From JACCRE01 sp049790855 (lineage in GTDB: Bacteria > Planctomycetota > Planctomycetia > Planctomycetales > Planctomycetaceae): DNA of 14,752 nucleotides. The stretch's first letter is position 1. The number at the start of each line of letters is the position of its first letter. Where the stretch lies: assembly GCA_049790855.1 (NCBI GenBank), contig JBAQZJ010000603.1:1-14752 (forward strand), written 5' to 3'. The notes beneath the pieces were generated by a model. The model did no database searches. It saw only the letters and a list, made by a program, of their open reading frames with translations, and had not been told where the DNA came from. The position numbers and the translations under genes were made by a program. Below, piece after piece: positions 1 through 6,070 of this stretch.

Positions 1-2
1 GT

Positions 3-23
3 GTGCATGCGAGACGCATGCAC
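3..23. repeat. Perfect 9-bp inverted repeat, possible terminator
   Basis: Bases 3-11 (GTGCATGCG) and 15-23 (CGCATGCAC) are perfectly complementary around a 3-base AGA loop. The element lies about 40 bases past the stop of the minus-strand 549-residue lipoprotein gene, so it could end or stabilise that transcript. No clear T-run follows on either strand, so a classical intrinsic terminator is not shown. Confidence 0.5.
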
Positions 24-65
24 CACAAGAACCTGCCGACGCTTTCATCGGAGAGTGTCAGACCG

Positions 66-1715
66 CTACTTCACGGTGAAGTTCAGCGTGTAGGTCGCCA
101 GCTTGCCGCTTTGGGCGTCTTCGACGGTGAGCTTGAGCACATAGGCGCCGACGTTCAGTTCGTCGGGAATCTTCAGCTCATAGCTGTGAAAGTAGTCCTG
201 TCGGTACGAGCGACACAGGTCGACCGTCGGATCGAACTCGATCTTCGTCAGCGGCTGGCTCTGACCGGCGCGGAGGATTTCGACCGTGCTCTTGAGCTGC
301 GTCTTATACAGGCCGTCGCTGGGTTGCGGCACACTCTTGAAGTTCAGCACCTCCGCATACAGCAGCACGCGCTGGCCCGGCGAATATTCGTCGTGATCGA
401 ATCGCTCGAAGTTGCCGAAGCTCGTGATCTTGCGGCAGAAGGCGACGTTGCGAAGCTGCAGGTTCGCCTCGCCTTGAAGGCGGGTCACGGCCGTTCGCAG
501 CTGCTCGACGGTTTGCGTCATCCGATCGGCGCGGTTCGGCATCGCGGCTTCGTCGAAGTACGTCGAGACCCCCCAGAGAATCTGCTGCCAGAACTGCTGA
601 TCGGCCGGTTCGAGTCCGGGAATCGCCTGAATCGCCCGCGCCTGATCGCCTGCCATCACATACAGCAAGCGCAGTTGGACCTGGCTTTCGATGTAGTGAC
701 GGCGTGTCGTCTCGTCGACCGGCGGACCTTGGGGATCGGCGTTCAGAAAGCCCGTGCTTGATTTTTCGGCACGAGCTTCCGCCGCGGCGATCATCTGCTG
801 AACCTGGTTGCTCCACGGATCGACCGCCGACGGTGTCGCAGCAGACGCCGGTGCTGCGGGAGCAGATGGGAGGCCGTTCGCGCGCGCGCCCGTCGGGTCT
901 CCGGCGGTCGCACCGTCCGCGGCGGCCAACAGCGTCGCACGACCGTAGGCTGCGGTCGATTCAACGCCGAGCGTCGATCGCGGCGTGCTGTGACCAGCCG
1001 GTTCGATCGTCGGCAGTTCTCCCTGCGCGACCTGAATGCCTTCGGAGGCCGGTGACGAAGGCGGCGAGGCAGTTGCGACTGCCGGATCGTCACCGGCCGT
1101 TGATGGCGGAGACGCCGAGTTGGCGTTGACGCCCCACGGGCTTGTCGTGCCGGGCAGCGTCGCCGGAGTCGGTGTCGTCGCGGCGACCGAGGAGGGACTG
1201 GATGAGCCAAGTTCCCGCACCATCCGCCGAATCCGAATCACTTGCTGGACCATCGCACTGTCGAGCGACTTCCATTCGGCGAAAAGCTTATCCTTTTCTT
1301 CCGGAGTGGCCAGCTTCAACTCTGCGTCGATGAGCGCCAGCGTCGCTGCGTCATGCACGATCGTGCCCGCGGCATCGGCGCTGGCCGGTTTCGTCGCCGG
1401 TTCAGCCTCCGGCGGCTTGGCCTCCTTCGGCTTCGAGTCGGTCTTCGCGACGGCGGTTTGATCGTCGTCCTTGGCTTTCTCGGCGTCCGGCGTTTTCGCA
1501 GTCGGATCGCCGGCGACGACCTTTGGGGCGTCGGCGTCGTCTTTCTTCTCTTCGGTTTCGTCAGCCGCCGTTGCCTTCAACTCGGCCTTTCCCGCCGTTG
1601 CGGGGGCTGGGGCGTTCCTCCAGGGAAACGCACTCCCCACTCGTCCCGTTTGCGCGCAACCGCAAACAGCCGCGGTGACGGCAACCGCAAGCGACAGGCG
1701 ATACGGGCAGCGCAT
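66..1715 (-). CDS. Putative lipoprotein with disordered Pro/Ala/Lys linker and conserved-looking C-terminal domain
   Basis: Function unknown; no enzyme motif is visible. The 549-residue product starts with a short hydrophobic signal ending V-C-G-C at residues 17-20, an imperfect lipobox that would anchor it at Cys20. Residues about 32-118 are low-complexity and rich in A, K, E, D and P. A helical charged stretch follows (about 119-170), then a Ser/Thr/Pro/Ala linker. Residues about 302-549 look folded: helices (RLLYVMAGDQARAI, VEQLRTAVTRLQGE), then a strand-rich end with SPGQRVLLYAEV and VGAYVLKLTVED typical of a beta-sandwich. The ATG at 1715 is preferred over the upstream one at 1838 because it places the signal at the N-terminus and has a GAGG six bases upstream. 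It diverges from the next lipoprotein gene. I suspect a planctomycete-restricted envelope protein; this is inference. Confidence 0.75.
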   Translation of the reverse strand: MRCPYRLSLAVAVTAAVCGCAQTGRVGSAFPWRNAPAPATAGKAELKATAADETEEKKDDADAPKVVAGDPTAKTPDAEKAKDDDQTAVAKTDSKPKEAKPPEAEPATKPASADAAGTIVHDAATLALIDAELKLATPEEKDKLFAEWKSLDSAMVQQVIRIRRMVRELGSSSPSSVAATTPTPATLPGTTSPWGVNANSASPPSTAGDDPAVATASPPSSPASEGIQVAQGELPTIEPAGHSTPRSTLGVESTAAYGRATLLAAADGATAGDPTGARANGLPSAPAAPASAATPSAVDPWSNQVQQMIAAAEARAEKSSTGFLNADPQGPPVDETTRRHYIESQVQLRLLYVMAGDQARAIQAIPGLEPADQQFWQQILWGVSTYFDEAAMPNRADRMTQTVEQLRTAVTRLQGEANLQLRNVAFCRKITSFGNFERFDHDEYSPGQRVLLYAEVLNFKSVPQPSDGLYKTQLKSTVEILRAGQSQPLTKIEFDPTVDLCRSYRQDYFHSYELKIPDELNVGAYVLKLTVEDAQSGKLATYTLNFTVK

Positions 1716-1721
1716 GGATCG

Positions 1722-1725
1722 CCTC
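1722..1725 (-). promoter_or_regulatory. Shine-Dalgarno deciding the start of the 549-residue lipoprotein
   Basis: GAGG on the minus strand lies six bases before the ATG at 1715. It supports the short start that gives an N-terminal signal peptide instead of the in-frame ATG at 1838. Confidence 0.5.
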
Positions 1726-1968
1726 ACGGCGTTGGCGGCCTGATCGAAGCGGAAAGCGACAGGGATGGTGGACGGGCGAGCGAAACTTTCGCCCACGGTC
1801 GAGCGGCGAACGATAGGTCGATCGCCCGATCCTCGCAAGGTGAAGTGTGAGCCGGCGGTTTCGCGCCAGCGAACGCAGACATCACCAGAACGCCGATCCG
1901 TCTGGTCAATGTATGGTGCCTCCCTCGCTGAGAGTTCCGCTCGCCTGCTAAGATCGCGAATGACTCAC
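1726..1968. promoter_or_regulatory. Divergent intergenic region between two lipoprotein genes
   Basis: This spacer must hold the promoters of both divergent lipoprotein genes. On the plus strand, TGCTAAGAT at 1946-1954 resembles an extended -10 element for the 404-residue gene. I could not find a matching -35 box, and I see no coding potential I believe in. Confidence 0.3.
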
Positions 1969-1978
1969 GGAGGATGCC

Positions 1979-3193
1979 ATGCCGACTTCGTTCCACCCGT
2001 TCTCATTTGTCATCGCAGTCGCCCTCGCTTTCCTGGTCGGTTGTGGTCGACCTGGACCGACGGAGACGGCGCAAACGGGCGACTCCGCGAAAAGTGCGGC
2101 GACCGACGTCGGTTCCGGCGGGACGAAGGCCGCGGAGGCGTCGGAAGGAACGACCGCTTCCGCTTCGGTGACGAACGACGATCCTGCCGCGGCATTCCGC
2201 CGGCTCGCCGCTGATCTTGTCGAAGGTCGGACGGCGGAGATCGCCGATGCCGTTCCGCAGTGCTTGCGGGACGATCTGGGCCGGCTGTGGCACGAGTCGG
2301 TGCAAACGATTGATTCGTCAACGCGCCGCGACGCCGCCGACGCGGTCGCGACGTTCGCCGAAGTGCTCGCTCGGAAGCGAGTATTCGTTCTGGGATCCGA
2401 TCGAATCGAACTCGAAGGCGCCGCGGCCGACTTCGTGCGACGCCGGTTCGATGCGATCGCCAGGGTCATCGCATCAATCGCCCGCTGGCCCGGCTGGTCG
2501 GCCGAAGGAGACGACGTCGACGCTGCCGCACTGGTCGAGAGGGTGACGAAAGCGATCGCTTCCGAGCCGGCATTGCAGGATGAGCTTCGTTCGCTTCGGT
2601 TCGAGACCCTCACGCTGGACGGCAGCGACGCGATCGTCCGGATCCGGAATGCGGACCGCGCCGAGGGCTTTGACGTCCCAGTCTCGCTCGTCGAAGGACG
2701 CTGGGTGCCGACGCGAATCGCCGAATCGTTGTCCGGCACCGTTCGATCGTCGGGCGACGACGAGGCTCGCCAGAGTTCACTGCAAAGGCTGACGCAGCAG
2801 CTTCGCCAAGTGGCCGAAACGCTCGAGGGTGTCACCACGCAGCAAGAGTTCGACGCGCAGGCCGATCATGCCGCGACATTGCTGATGGCGTCGGCAGGCC
2901 GGTCGGTCGAAGCGGTCAGCGCCATCGGCAGCGAAGAGCTGGCGACGATCCACGTGCTCGGCAAGATCACTGCCGAAGAAAAGGATCGCCTGCTGTGGGC
3001 GTTCGTTGCGCGGACCGACTCGCCTGCCAGCGGCCTGGCGGATGCCGCCGACCGAACGGACGGCGACGGCATGAACGTCACCATCGGCCCCGTTGCCGAC
3101 GTCGAGGAGTTCGCGAAGCGATTGCCCGGCGTGACGGTCGAGAAGGTCGATCGCGAAACGCGAACGATCACGGTCCGCGTCGGCGAACCGTAA
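1979..3193 (+). CDS. Putative lipoprotein of unknown function
   Basis: I do not recognise a family. The 404-residue product has a clear lipoprotein signal: a hydrophobic run at residues 8-21 ending L-V-G-C, with Cys22 as the lipidation site, then a Gly/Thr/Ala/Ser-rich linker to about residue 65. The rest is Arg/Asp/Glu-rich and largely helical, with a predicted mixed alpha/beta end (residues about 335-404) where NVTIGPVADVEEFAKRLPG and the closing strand TRTITVRVGEP resemble a small exported domain. The ATG at 1979 is well supported: GGAGG at 1969-1973 sits five bases upstream. It is divergent from the first lipoprotein gene and converges on the acidic 64-residue gene with 23 bases between stops, so it is probably a single-gene unit. 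A role in the envelope is inferred only from the signal. Confidence 0.8.
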   Translation: MPTSFHPFSFVIAVALAFLVGCGRPGPTETAQTGDSAKSAATDVGSGGTKAAEASEGTTASASVTNDDPAAAFRRLAADLVEGRTAEIADAVPQCLRDDLGRLWHESVQTIDSSTRRDAADAVATFAEVLARKRVFVLGSDRIELEGAAADFVRRRFDAIARVIASIARWPGWSAEGDDVDAAALVERVTKAIASEPALQDELRSLRFETLTLDGSDAIVRIRNADRAEGFDVPVSLVEGRWVPTRIAESLSGTVRSSGDDEARQSSLQRLTQQLRQVAETLEGVTTQQEFDAQADHAATLLMASAGRSVEAVSAIGSEELATIHVLGKITAEEKDRLLWAFVARTDSPASGLADAADRTDGDGMNVTIGPVADVEEFAKRLPGVTVEKVDRETRTITVRVGEP

Positions 3194-3216
3194 TCGATCG
3201 GCAGTGGGTTCGTCGC

Positions 3217-3411
3217 TCAGGCGGCCTCGGCGGCGTCCTCGTCGTCATACACGAGATACCAGACGTCGTTCGAGGCGTTTTCGAGAATCAGTCGGATGTT
3301 CTCGCTGTCGACCGTCGCGCACAGATTTTCCAGCGCGTCGACGATCCGATCGACTTCGTCGCTCGTGATCTCTTCGTACTCGTCGCCGTCGACGGCGTTG
3401 ACTTCGGACAT
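3217..3411 (-). CDS. Small acidic protein, unknown function
   Basis: This 64-residue product is strongly acidic. It opens with EVNAVDGDEYEEITSDEVD, continues with one amphipathic helix (about residues 18-48, VDRIVDALENLCATVDSENI), and closes with an aromatic-acidic tail around WYLVYDDED. No signal peptide or membrane segment is present, so it should be cytoplasmic. The start at 3411 is chosen because AGGAGGAGG ends five bases before it, a far better translation signal than anything before the upstream ATG at 3489. The helix-plus-acidic-tail layout would suit a small adaptor or regulator, but no function can be assigned. It converges on the 404-residue lipoprotein gene. Confidence 0.75.
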   Translation of the reverse strand: MSEVNAVDGDEYEEITSDEVDRIVDALENLCATVDSENIRLILENASNDVWYLVYDDEDAAEAA

Positions 3412-3416
3412 CGCGT

Positions 3417-3425
3417 CCTCCTCCT
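3417..3425 (-). promoter_or_regulatory. Extended Shine-Dalgarno of the 64-residue acidic gene
   Basis: AGGAGGAGG on the minus strand lies five bases upstream of the ATG at 3411. It decides the start codon and suggests high translation. It is the strongest ribosome site I see in the window. Confidence 0.75.
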
Positions 3426-3502
3426 TGACGAAGACGATGAGGCATTCCTGCGGACGAGTCCGCACGGATTCCGGGCGTTCACCGGGCATCGTTACCTATC
3501 GA

Positions 3503-3535
3503 CCGGCCGCAGCGACGGCATGAGACCGCGGCCGG
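3503..3535. repeat. 8-bp perfect inverted repeat with 17-base loop
   Basis: CCGGCCGC at 3503-3510 is repeated as GCGGCCGG at 3528-3535. It lies between the stop of the 57-residue gene and the start of the 64-residue gene, both on the minus strand. It could be a terminator or processing stem for the former, or an operator for the latter. No T-run is evident. Confidence 0.4.
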
Positions 3536-3598
3536 ACTAGATGCAAGCGGGGATGCAATTCCGATAGGGGAGGGTCGGAACGCGATGCACCGTGCCGT

Positions 3599-3772
3599 CT
3601 ATTTCGTTTTTTGCCGTTTTGCCTTCACCGACGATTTTTTCGAGTTGGAAGACTTTGCGGTCGCCGGCCGGGCGGTTTTCTTTTTCCCGGCGGACGCCGT
3701 GCGGCCGAAAACGCGGTCCCAGCCCTCGGAAAACTTGCTCGTCGAACCTGTGTTGACGGTGTAACCGGTCAT
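3599..3772 (-). CDS. Small basic protein with lysine-rich tail
   Basis: This 57-residue protein is encoded on the minus strand from ATG at 3772 to TAG at 3599. It has a compact N-terminal piece (TGYTVNTGSTSKF, then EGWDRVFG, residues 2-23) followed by a Lys/Ala/Ser/Thr tail (residues 28-57) that contains the runs KKK and SKKSS and ends KRQKTK. No signal peptide or membrane segment is visible. A conserved-looking core with a histone-H1-like tail suggests nucleic-acid binding, but that is inference. I have a recollection of short planctomycete proteins with a similar TVxTGSTxKFxxxWDxxF start; this could not be checked. A GGAAA lies about seven bases upstream of the ATG. It follows the D-glutamate cyclase-like gene on the same strand after 94 bases. 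An overlapping 82-residue frame (3537-3785) is considered a shadow. Confidence 0.65.
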   Translation of the reverse strand: MTGYTVNTGSTSKFSEGWDRVFGRTASAGKKKTARPATAKSSNSKKSSVKAKRQKTK

Positions 3773-3866
3773 GTGTCGTTTCCAAGTGATTCGAGATGGT
3801 CGGTGGTCCGCGGTTAACCGAAGTGCCTACGAGTGAGCTTCGGCCTTTTTCGGCGACTCTGTCGGT

Positions 3867-4883
3867 TCAGGAATCGTTTGCTTGTGACGAGTCGGCGAAT
3901 TCGTGTTCGCACTTCCGGAGCCGGCGGTGAATGGCTTCGAGCGGCTCGAAGTAGGTCAGAAGCGGGAGGCCGTCGACGGTCGGTTCGAATCGCCGACTGA
4001 CCCCGTCGACCGCCGGGCCGTCGCGGACCATCCTTTCAAGGACATGCTGTTGCCGTTCGGAGGTGATGCCTGCAAACGCTTCGGGCTGTTCCGCGGCGAA
4101 CGCCGTTGCGGCCGCGAGTCCGTACGCCGCCCAATTGCTCGTTCCGGCGACGATCGCGTGGTCGGCGGCGACGCGGCAGAGAATGCGAGGATCGGCGACG
4201 GCGTCGAGCCGGCCTCGGAGATCGCACCAGGAGAACTTGCCGAGTCCCAGTTCGTTCCCGCCGTCGCCCAGACCGATCGTCGTCACGCCGGCGGGGGGGG
4301 CTTCGAACACGGCGGAAAAATCGACAGTCCATTCTTCGATCGGCACTCCCCGCATGTTGAGACAGCGCGACCAGAGTTCTCTCGGGACGCATTCGGCAAA
4401 CTGGAGGGCGGCTTCCGCGCCGCAACGCGATCTCAGAACGTCGTCAGTGTAGCCGGGGCCGACTCGCTCGATGGCGATCAGGTGTGTCGCCCGCGGACTC
4501 GATCGTTCAAGCAGTGCCGCCAATTCGGACGGTTCCTGCAAGACGCGGACGATGCTGTCCGGCAGGTCGGCGGCAGCGGCCGCAGCGCGAACCGCCGGCC
4601 CGCAGAACGGGTCGGTCACGAGCGTCGCCGATCTGCTCAGCCTGCGAAGGGTTTCGGCGAGTGCCACGGCGCCGGGGGGGCCGTCCGTTTCGGCGGCGGC
4701 GGGTTCCGCTAAGGGGATGAAGAATCCGGTGACGATGACGGCATGGGTGCCCGGCGCCGCGAGCGACTTCGCCGCCGTTTCCAGTTCTCCAAGGCCGAGC
4801 GGTCCGCCGACTTCGCCGAGCAGACCCCGCCGTCCCGGATCGCGACGGATCGCGGCCTCGATGCGTTGGAAGACGTCGTTCAT
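3867..4883 (-). CDS. D-glutamate cyclase-like protein (DUF4392 family)
   Basis: The 338-residue product matches the D-glutamate cyclase-like C-terminal domain family (DUF4392, the domain of vertebrate DGLUCY), whose known reaction is conversion of D-glutamate to 5-oxo-D-proline. Visible family hallmarks are TGFFIPLAE followed by ETDGPPGA (residues about 52-72), IERVGPGYTDD (138-148), NMRGVPIEEW (176-185), the glycine-rich GLGDGGNELGLGK (204-216) and GTSNWAAYGL (247-256). It is soluble with no signal peptide. The start at 4883 is the natural one for the N-terminal helix, although no Shine-Dalgarno is visible. It diverges from the repeat-motif protein gene and is followed on its own strand by the 57-residue basic protein gene. 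D-glutamate is a peptidoglycan component, so a turnover or detoxification role is plausible. Substrate specificity cannot be read from sequence. Confidence 0.85.
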   Translation of the reverse strand: MNDVFQRIEAAIRRDPGRRGLLGEVGGPLGLGELETAAKSLAAPGTHAVIVTGFFIPLAEPAAAETDGPPGAVALAETLRRLSRSATLVTDPFCGPAVRAAAAAADLPDSIVRVLQEPSELAALLERSSPRATHLIAIERVGPGYTDDVLRSRCGAEAALQFAECVPRELWSRCLNMRGVPIEEWTVDFSAVFEAPPAGVTTIGLGDGGNELGLGKFSWCDLRGRLDAVADPRILCRVAADHAIVAGTSNWAAYGLAAATAFAAEQPEAFAGITSERQQHVLERMVRDGPAVDGVSRRFEPTVDGLPLLTYFEPLEAIHRRLRKCEHEFADSSQANDS

Positions 4884-5021
4884 GGGCGGGCGGAACGGGT
4901 GGGACGGCGTCGCGAACGGGCAGAGTCTATCGGTCGGTTGTCGGAATGGAGATTTAGTGCGAAGATGCGTACGCTCCTGCCGCCCGTTCCACGGGCCGAA
5001 TCCCTTCTGTTGCCAGCCTCG
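4884..5021. promoter_or_regulatory. Divergent promoter region, D-glutamate cyclase-like and repeat-motif genes
   Basis: This spacer separates two divergent genes, so it should carry both promoters. A somewhat AT-richer patch lies around 4940-4965 (GGAGATTTAG). No convincing -35/-10 pair can be assigned. An in-frame ATG at 4965 could extend the downstream protein by 19 residues. Confidence 0.25.
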
Positions 5022-6002
5022 ATGGCTCTCCGACCGACCACCGCAGAAATCCTGGCCGCTGCGCGAGCCGCCGGATCGAGGTCTGCACCAGCGGCCGCCG
5101 CATCAACATCCGATGCCGCCGGTGTTGGTACGGTGACGCTGGAACCTCCGGTGACGCAAGAGCGGCACACGCAGGTTCCGGCTCCTGCGCCGCCTTCGAT
5201 CAACGGCGACCGAACGGCGGCGGTTCCACCGTCGATCGGCTCGATTCTACGCGACGTGAAGGTCGGGCGGGAAGGATCGACCGCGGTGGCCGCAGTCCCG
5301 CCGGCCGTGATGAGCATGCTCGCTCAGATTCGCGGGACTCAGGCCGGGACGAAGCCGACGCCGCCGTCGATGGCGAAAATTCTGGCGGACATGCGGCATG
5401 CATGCGGCACAACGGCAGCGGTTCCGGCACTCCCTGCCGAAACAGCGCCGCCTGCATCGGTAACGGCTCCGAAACGCCGGCCTTCGACGTCGGAAATCCT
5501 TGCGGCTACCCGGAAAAAGGCGTCTGGCGCGGCCTCGGAACCACCGGCGACCCTGCATGCCAGGAGCCATGATCCGGCCCCGCCGAAGACGTCGAGCATA
5601 CTCGAGGCGGCACAACGACAGGGCGGGGCTGGTTCTGCCGGAACAGTCGCACCGACGGCCGGCGACGTCTCTCGTTTTAAGGTTGCTCCGGCGATAACGG
5701 CGAAGTCCGACGGTACGGGTCTGAAGAGCGTGGGCGAGGCATCGAGGGCGGCCCGACCGAAAGCCATTGCCGATGTGCTGGCCGCCGCGCGGGCTGCCGT
5801 CGCCGGGGAACCGGACTCCTTCGCCGAAACCTCTTTTCCGCCGTTACGCGATATGGTGGCGGAATTGCGGCAGTCAGACCGGCGCCGCTCCACTCAGATT
5901 CGACGCGGTCAACAGGAACCGATCGAAAACGCGGGCCTGCTGGCACGATTCCGGCGGTGGGTGAGTTCGGCCTTCGGAACGCATCAGGGTGCGTCAATTT
6001 AA
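5022..6002 (+). CDS. Disordered protein with eight copies of a PSxxxILAxxR helical motif
   Basis: The 326-residue product has no recognised enzyme domain, signal peptide or membrane helix. Eight short predicted-helical motifs are separated by Ala/Pro/Gly/Ser/Thr linkers of roughly 10-50 residues. Examples are RPTTAEILAAAR (residues 4-15), PPSIGSILRDVK (69-80), PPSMAKILADMR (114-125), RPSTSEILAATR (153-164) and PKAIADVLAAAR (246-257). The protein ends in a basic amphipathic segment, GLLARFRRWVSSAFG (305-319), that could bind membrane. The layout suggests a multivalent docking or scaffold protein; this is inference. I recall similar N-terminal motifs in planctomycete proteins, unverified. ATG 5022 is chosen because the first motif follows directly; ATG 4965 is an alternative, and the farther ATG at 4743 would overlap the divergent cyclase gene. 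The stop lies 68 bases before the cytochrome c gene, so it may belong to the oxidase transcript. Confidence 0.8.
   Translation: MALRPTTAEILAAARAAGSRSAPAAAASTSDAAGVGTVTLEPPVTQERHTQVPAPAPPSINGDRTAAVPPSIGSILRDVKVGREGSTAVAAVPPAVMSMLAQIRGTQAGTKPTPPSMAKILADMRHACGTTAAVPALPAETAPPASVTAPKRRPSTSEILAATRKKASGAASEPPATLHARSHDPAPPKTSSILEAAQRQGGAGSAGTVAPTAGDVSRFKVAPAITAKSDGTGLKSVGEASRAARPKAIADVLAAARAAVAGEPDSFAETSFPPLRDMVAELRQSDRRRSTQIRRGQQEPIENAGLLARFRRWVSSAFGTHQGASI
5031..5870 (+). repeat. Eight degenerate coding repeats of a 12-residue motif
   Basis: Copies start at 5031, 5226, 5298, 5361, 5478, 5580, 5757 and 5835, each 36 bases. The consensus is [RP]-P-[ST]-x-x-[ESK]-[IMV]-L-A-x-x-[RKQ]. Repeat units are conserved in protein but not in DNA, and spacing is irregular (21 to 65 residues). 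This argues for selection on the motif and against recent tandem duplication. Confidence 0.75.
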
Positions 6003-6070
6003 CCCCTCGTGGTCTTCTTTCGCGTCCCATAAAATCGACGGACTTTAGAATCGCTGTACAGAGTTTCCCG
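6003..6070 (+). promoter_or_regulatory. Candidate promoter/leader of the oxidase operon
   Basis: This short leader is AT-rich compared with its surroundings. It contains CATAAAAT at 6028-6035 and TAGAAT at 6046-6051, either of which could act as a -10 element. No good -35 box at the right spacing is visible, and no clear Shine-Dalgarno precedes ATG 6071, so read-through from the motif-protein gene is equally possible. Confidence 0.3.

Noticed and set aside
3537..3785. 82-residue minus-strand frame overlapping the 57-residue gene
   Set aside because: The alternative frame has the more protein-like composition and a core-plus-Lys-tail layout; this one has no structure and no ribosome site I can see. 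The choice is not certain.
5022..6002. Motif repeats as a histone-like or collagen-like low-complexity protein
   Set aside because: The repeats are not simple low complexity: Pro, Ser/Thr, Ile-Leu and Arg recur at fixed positions, and Lys content is too low for a histone-like tail.
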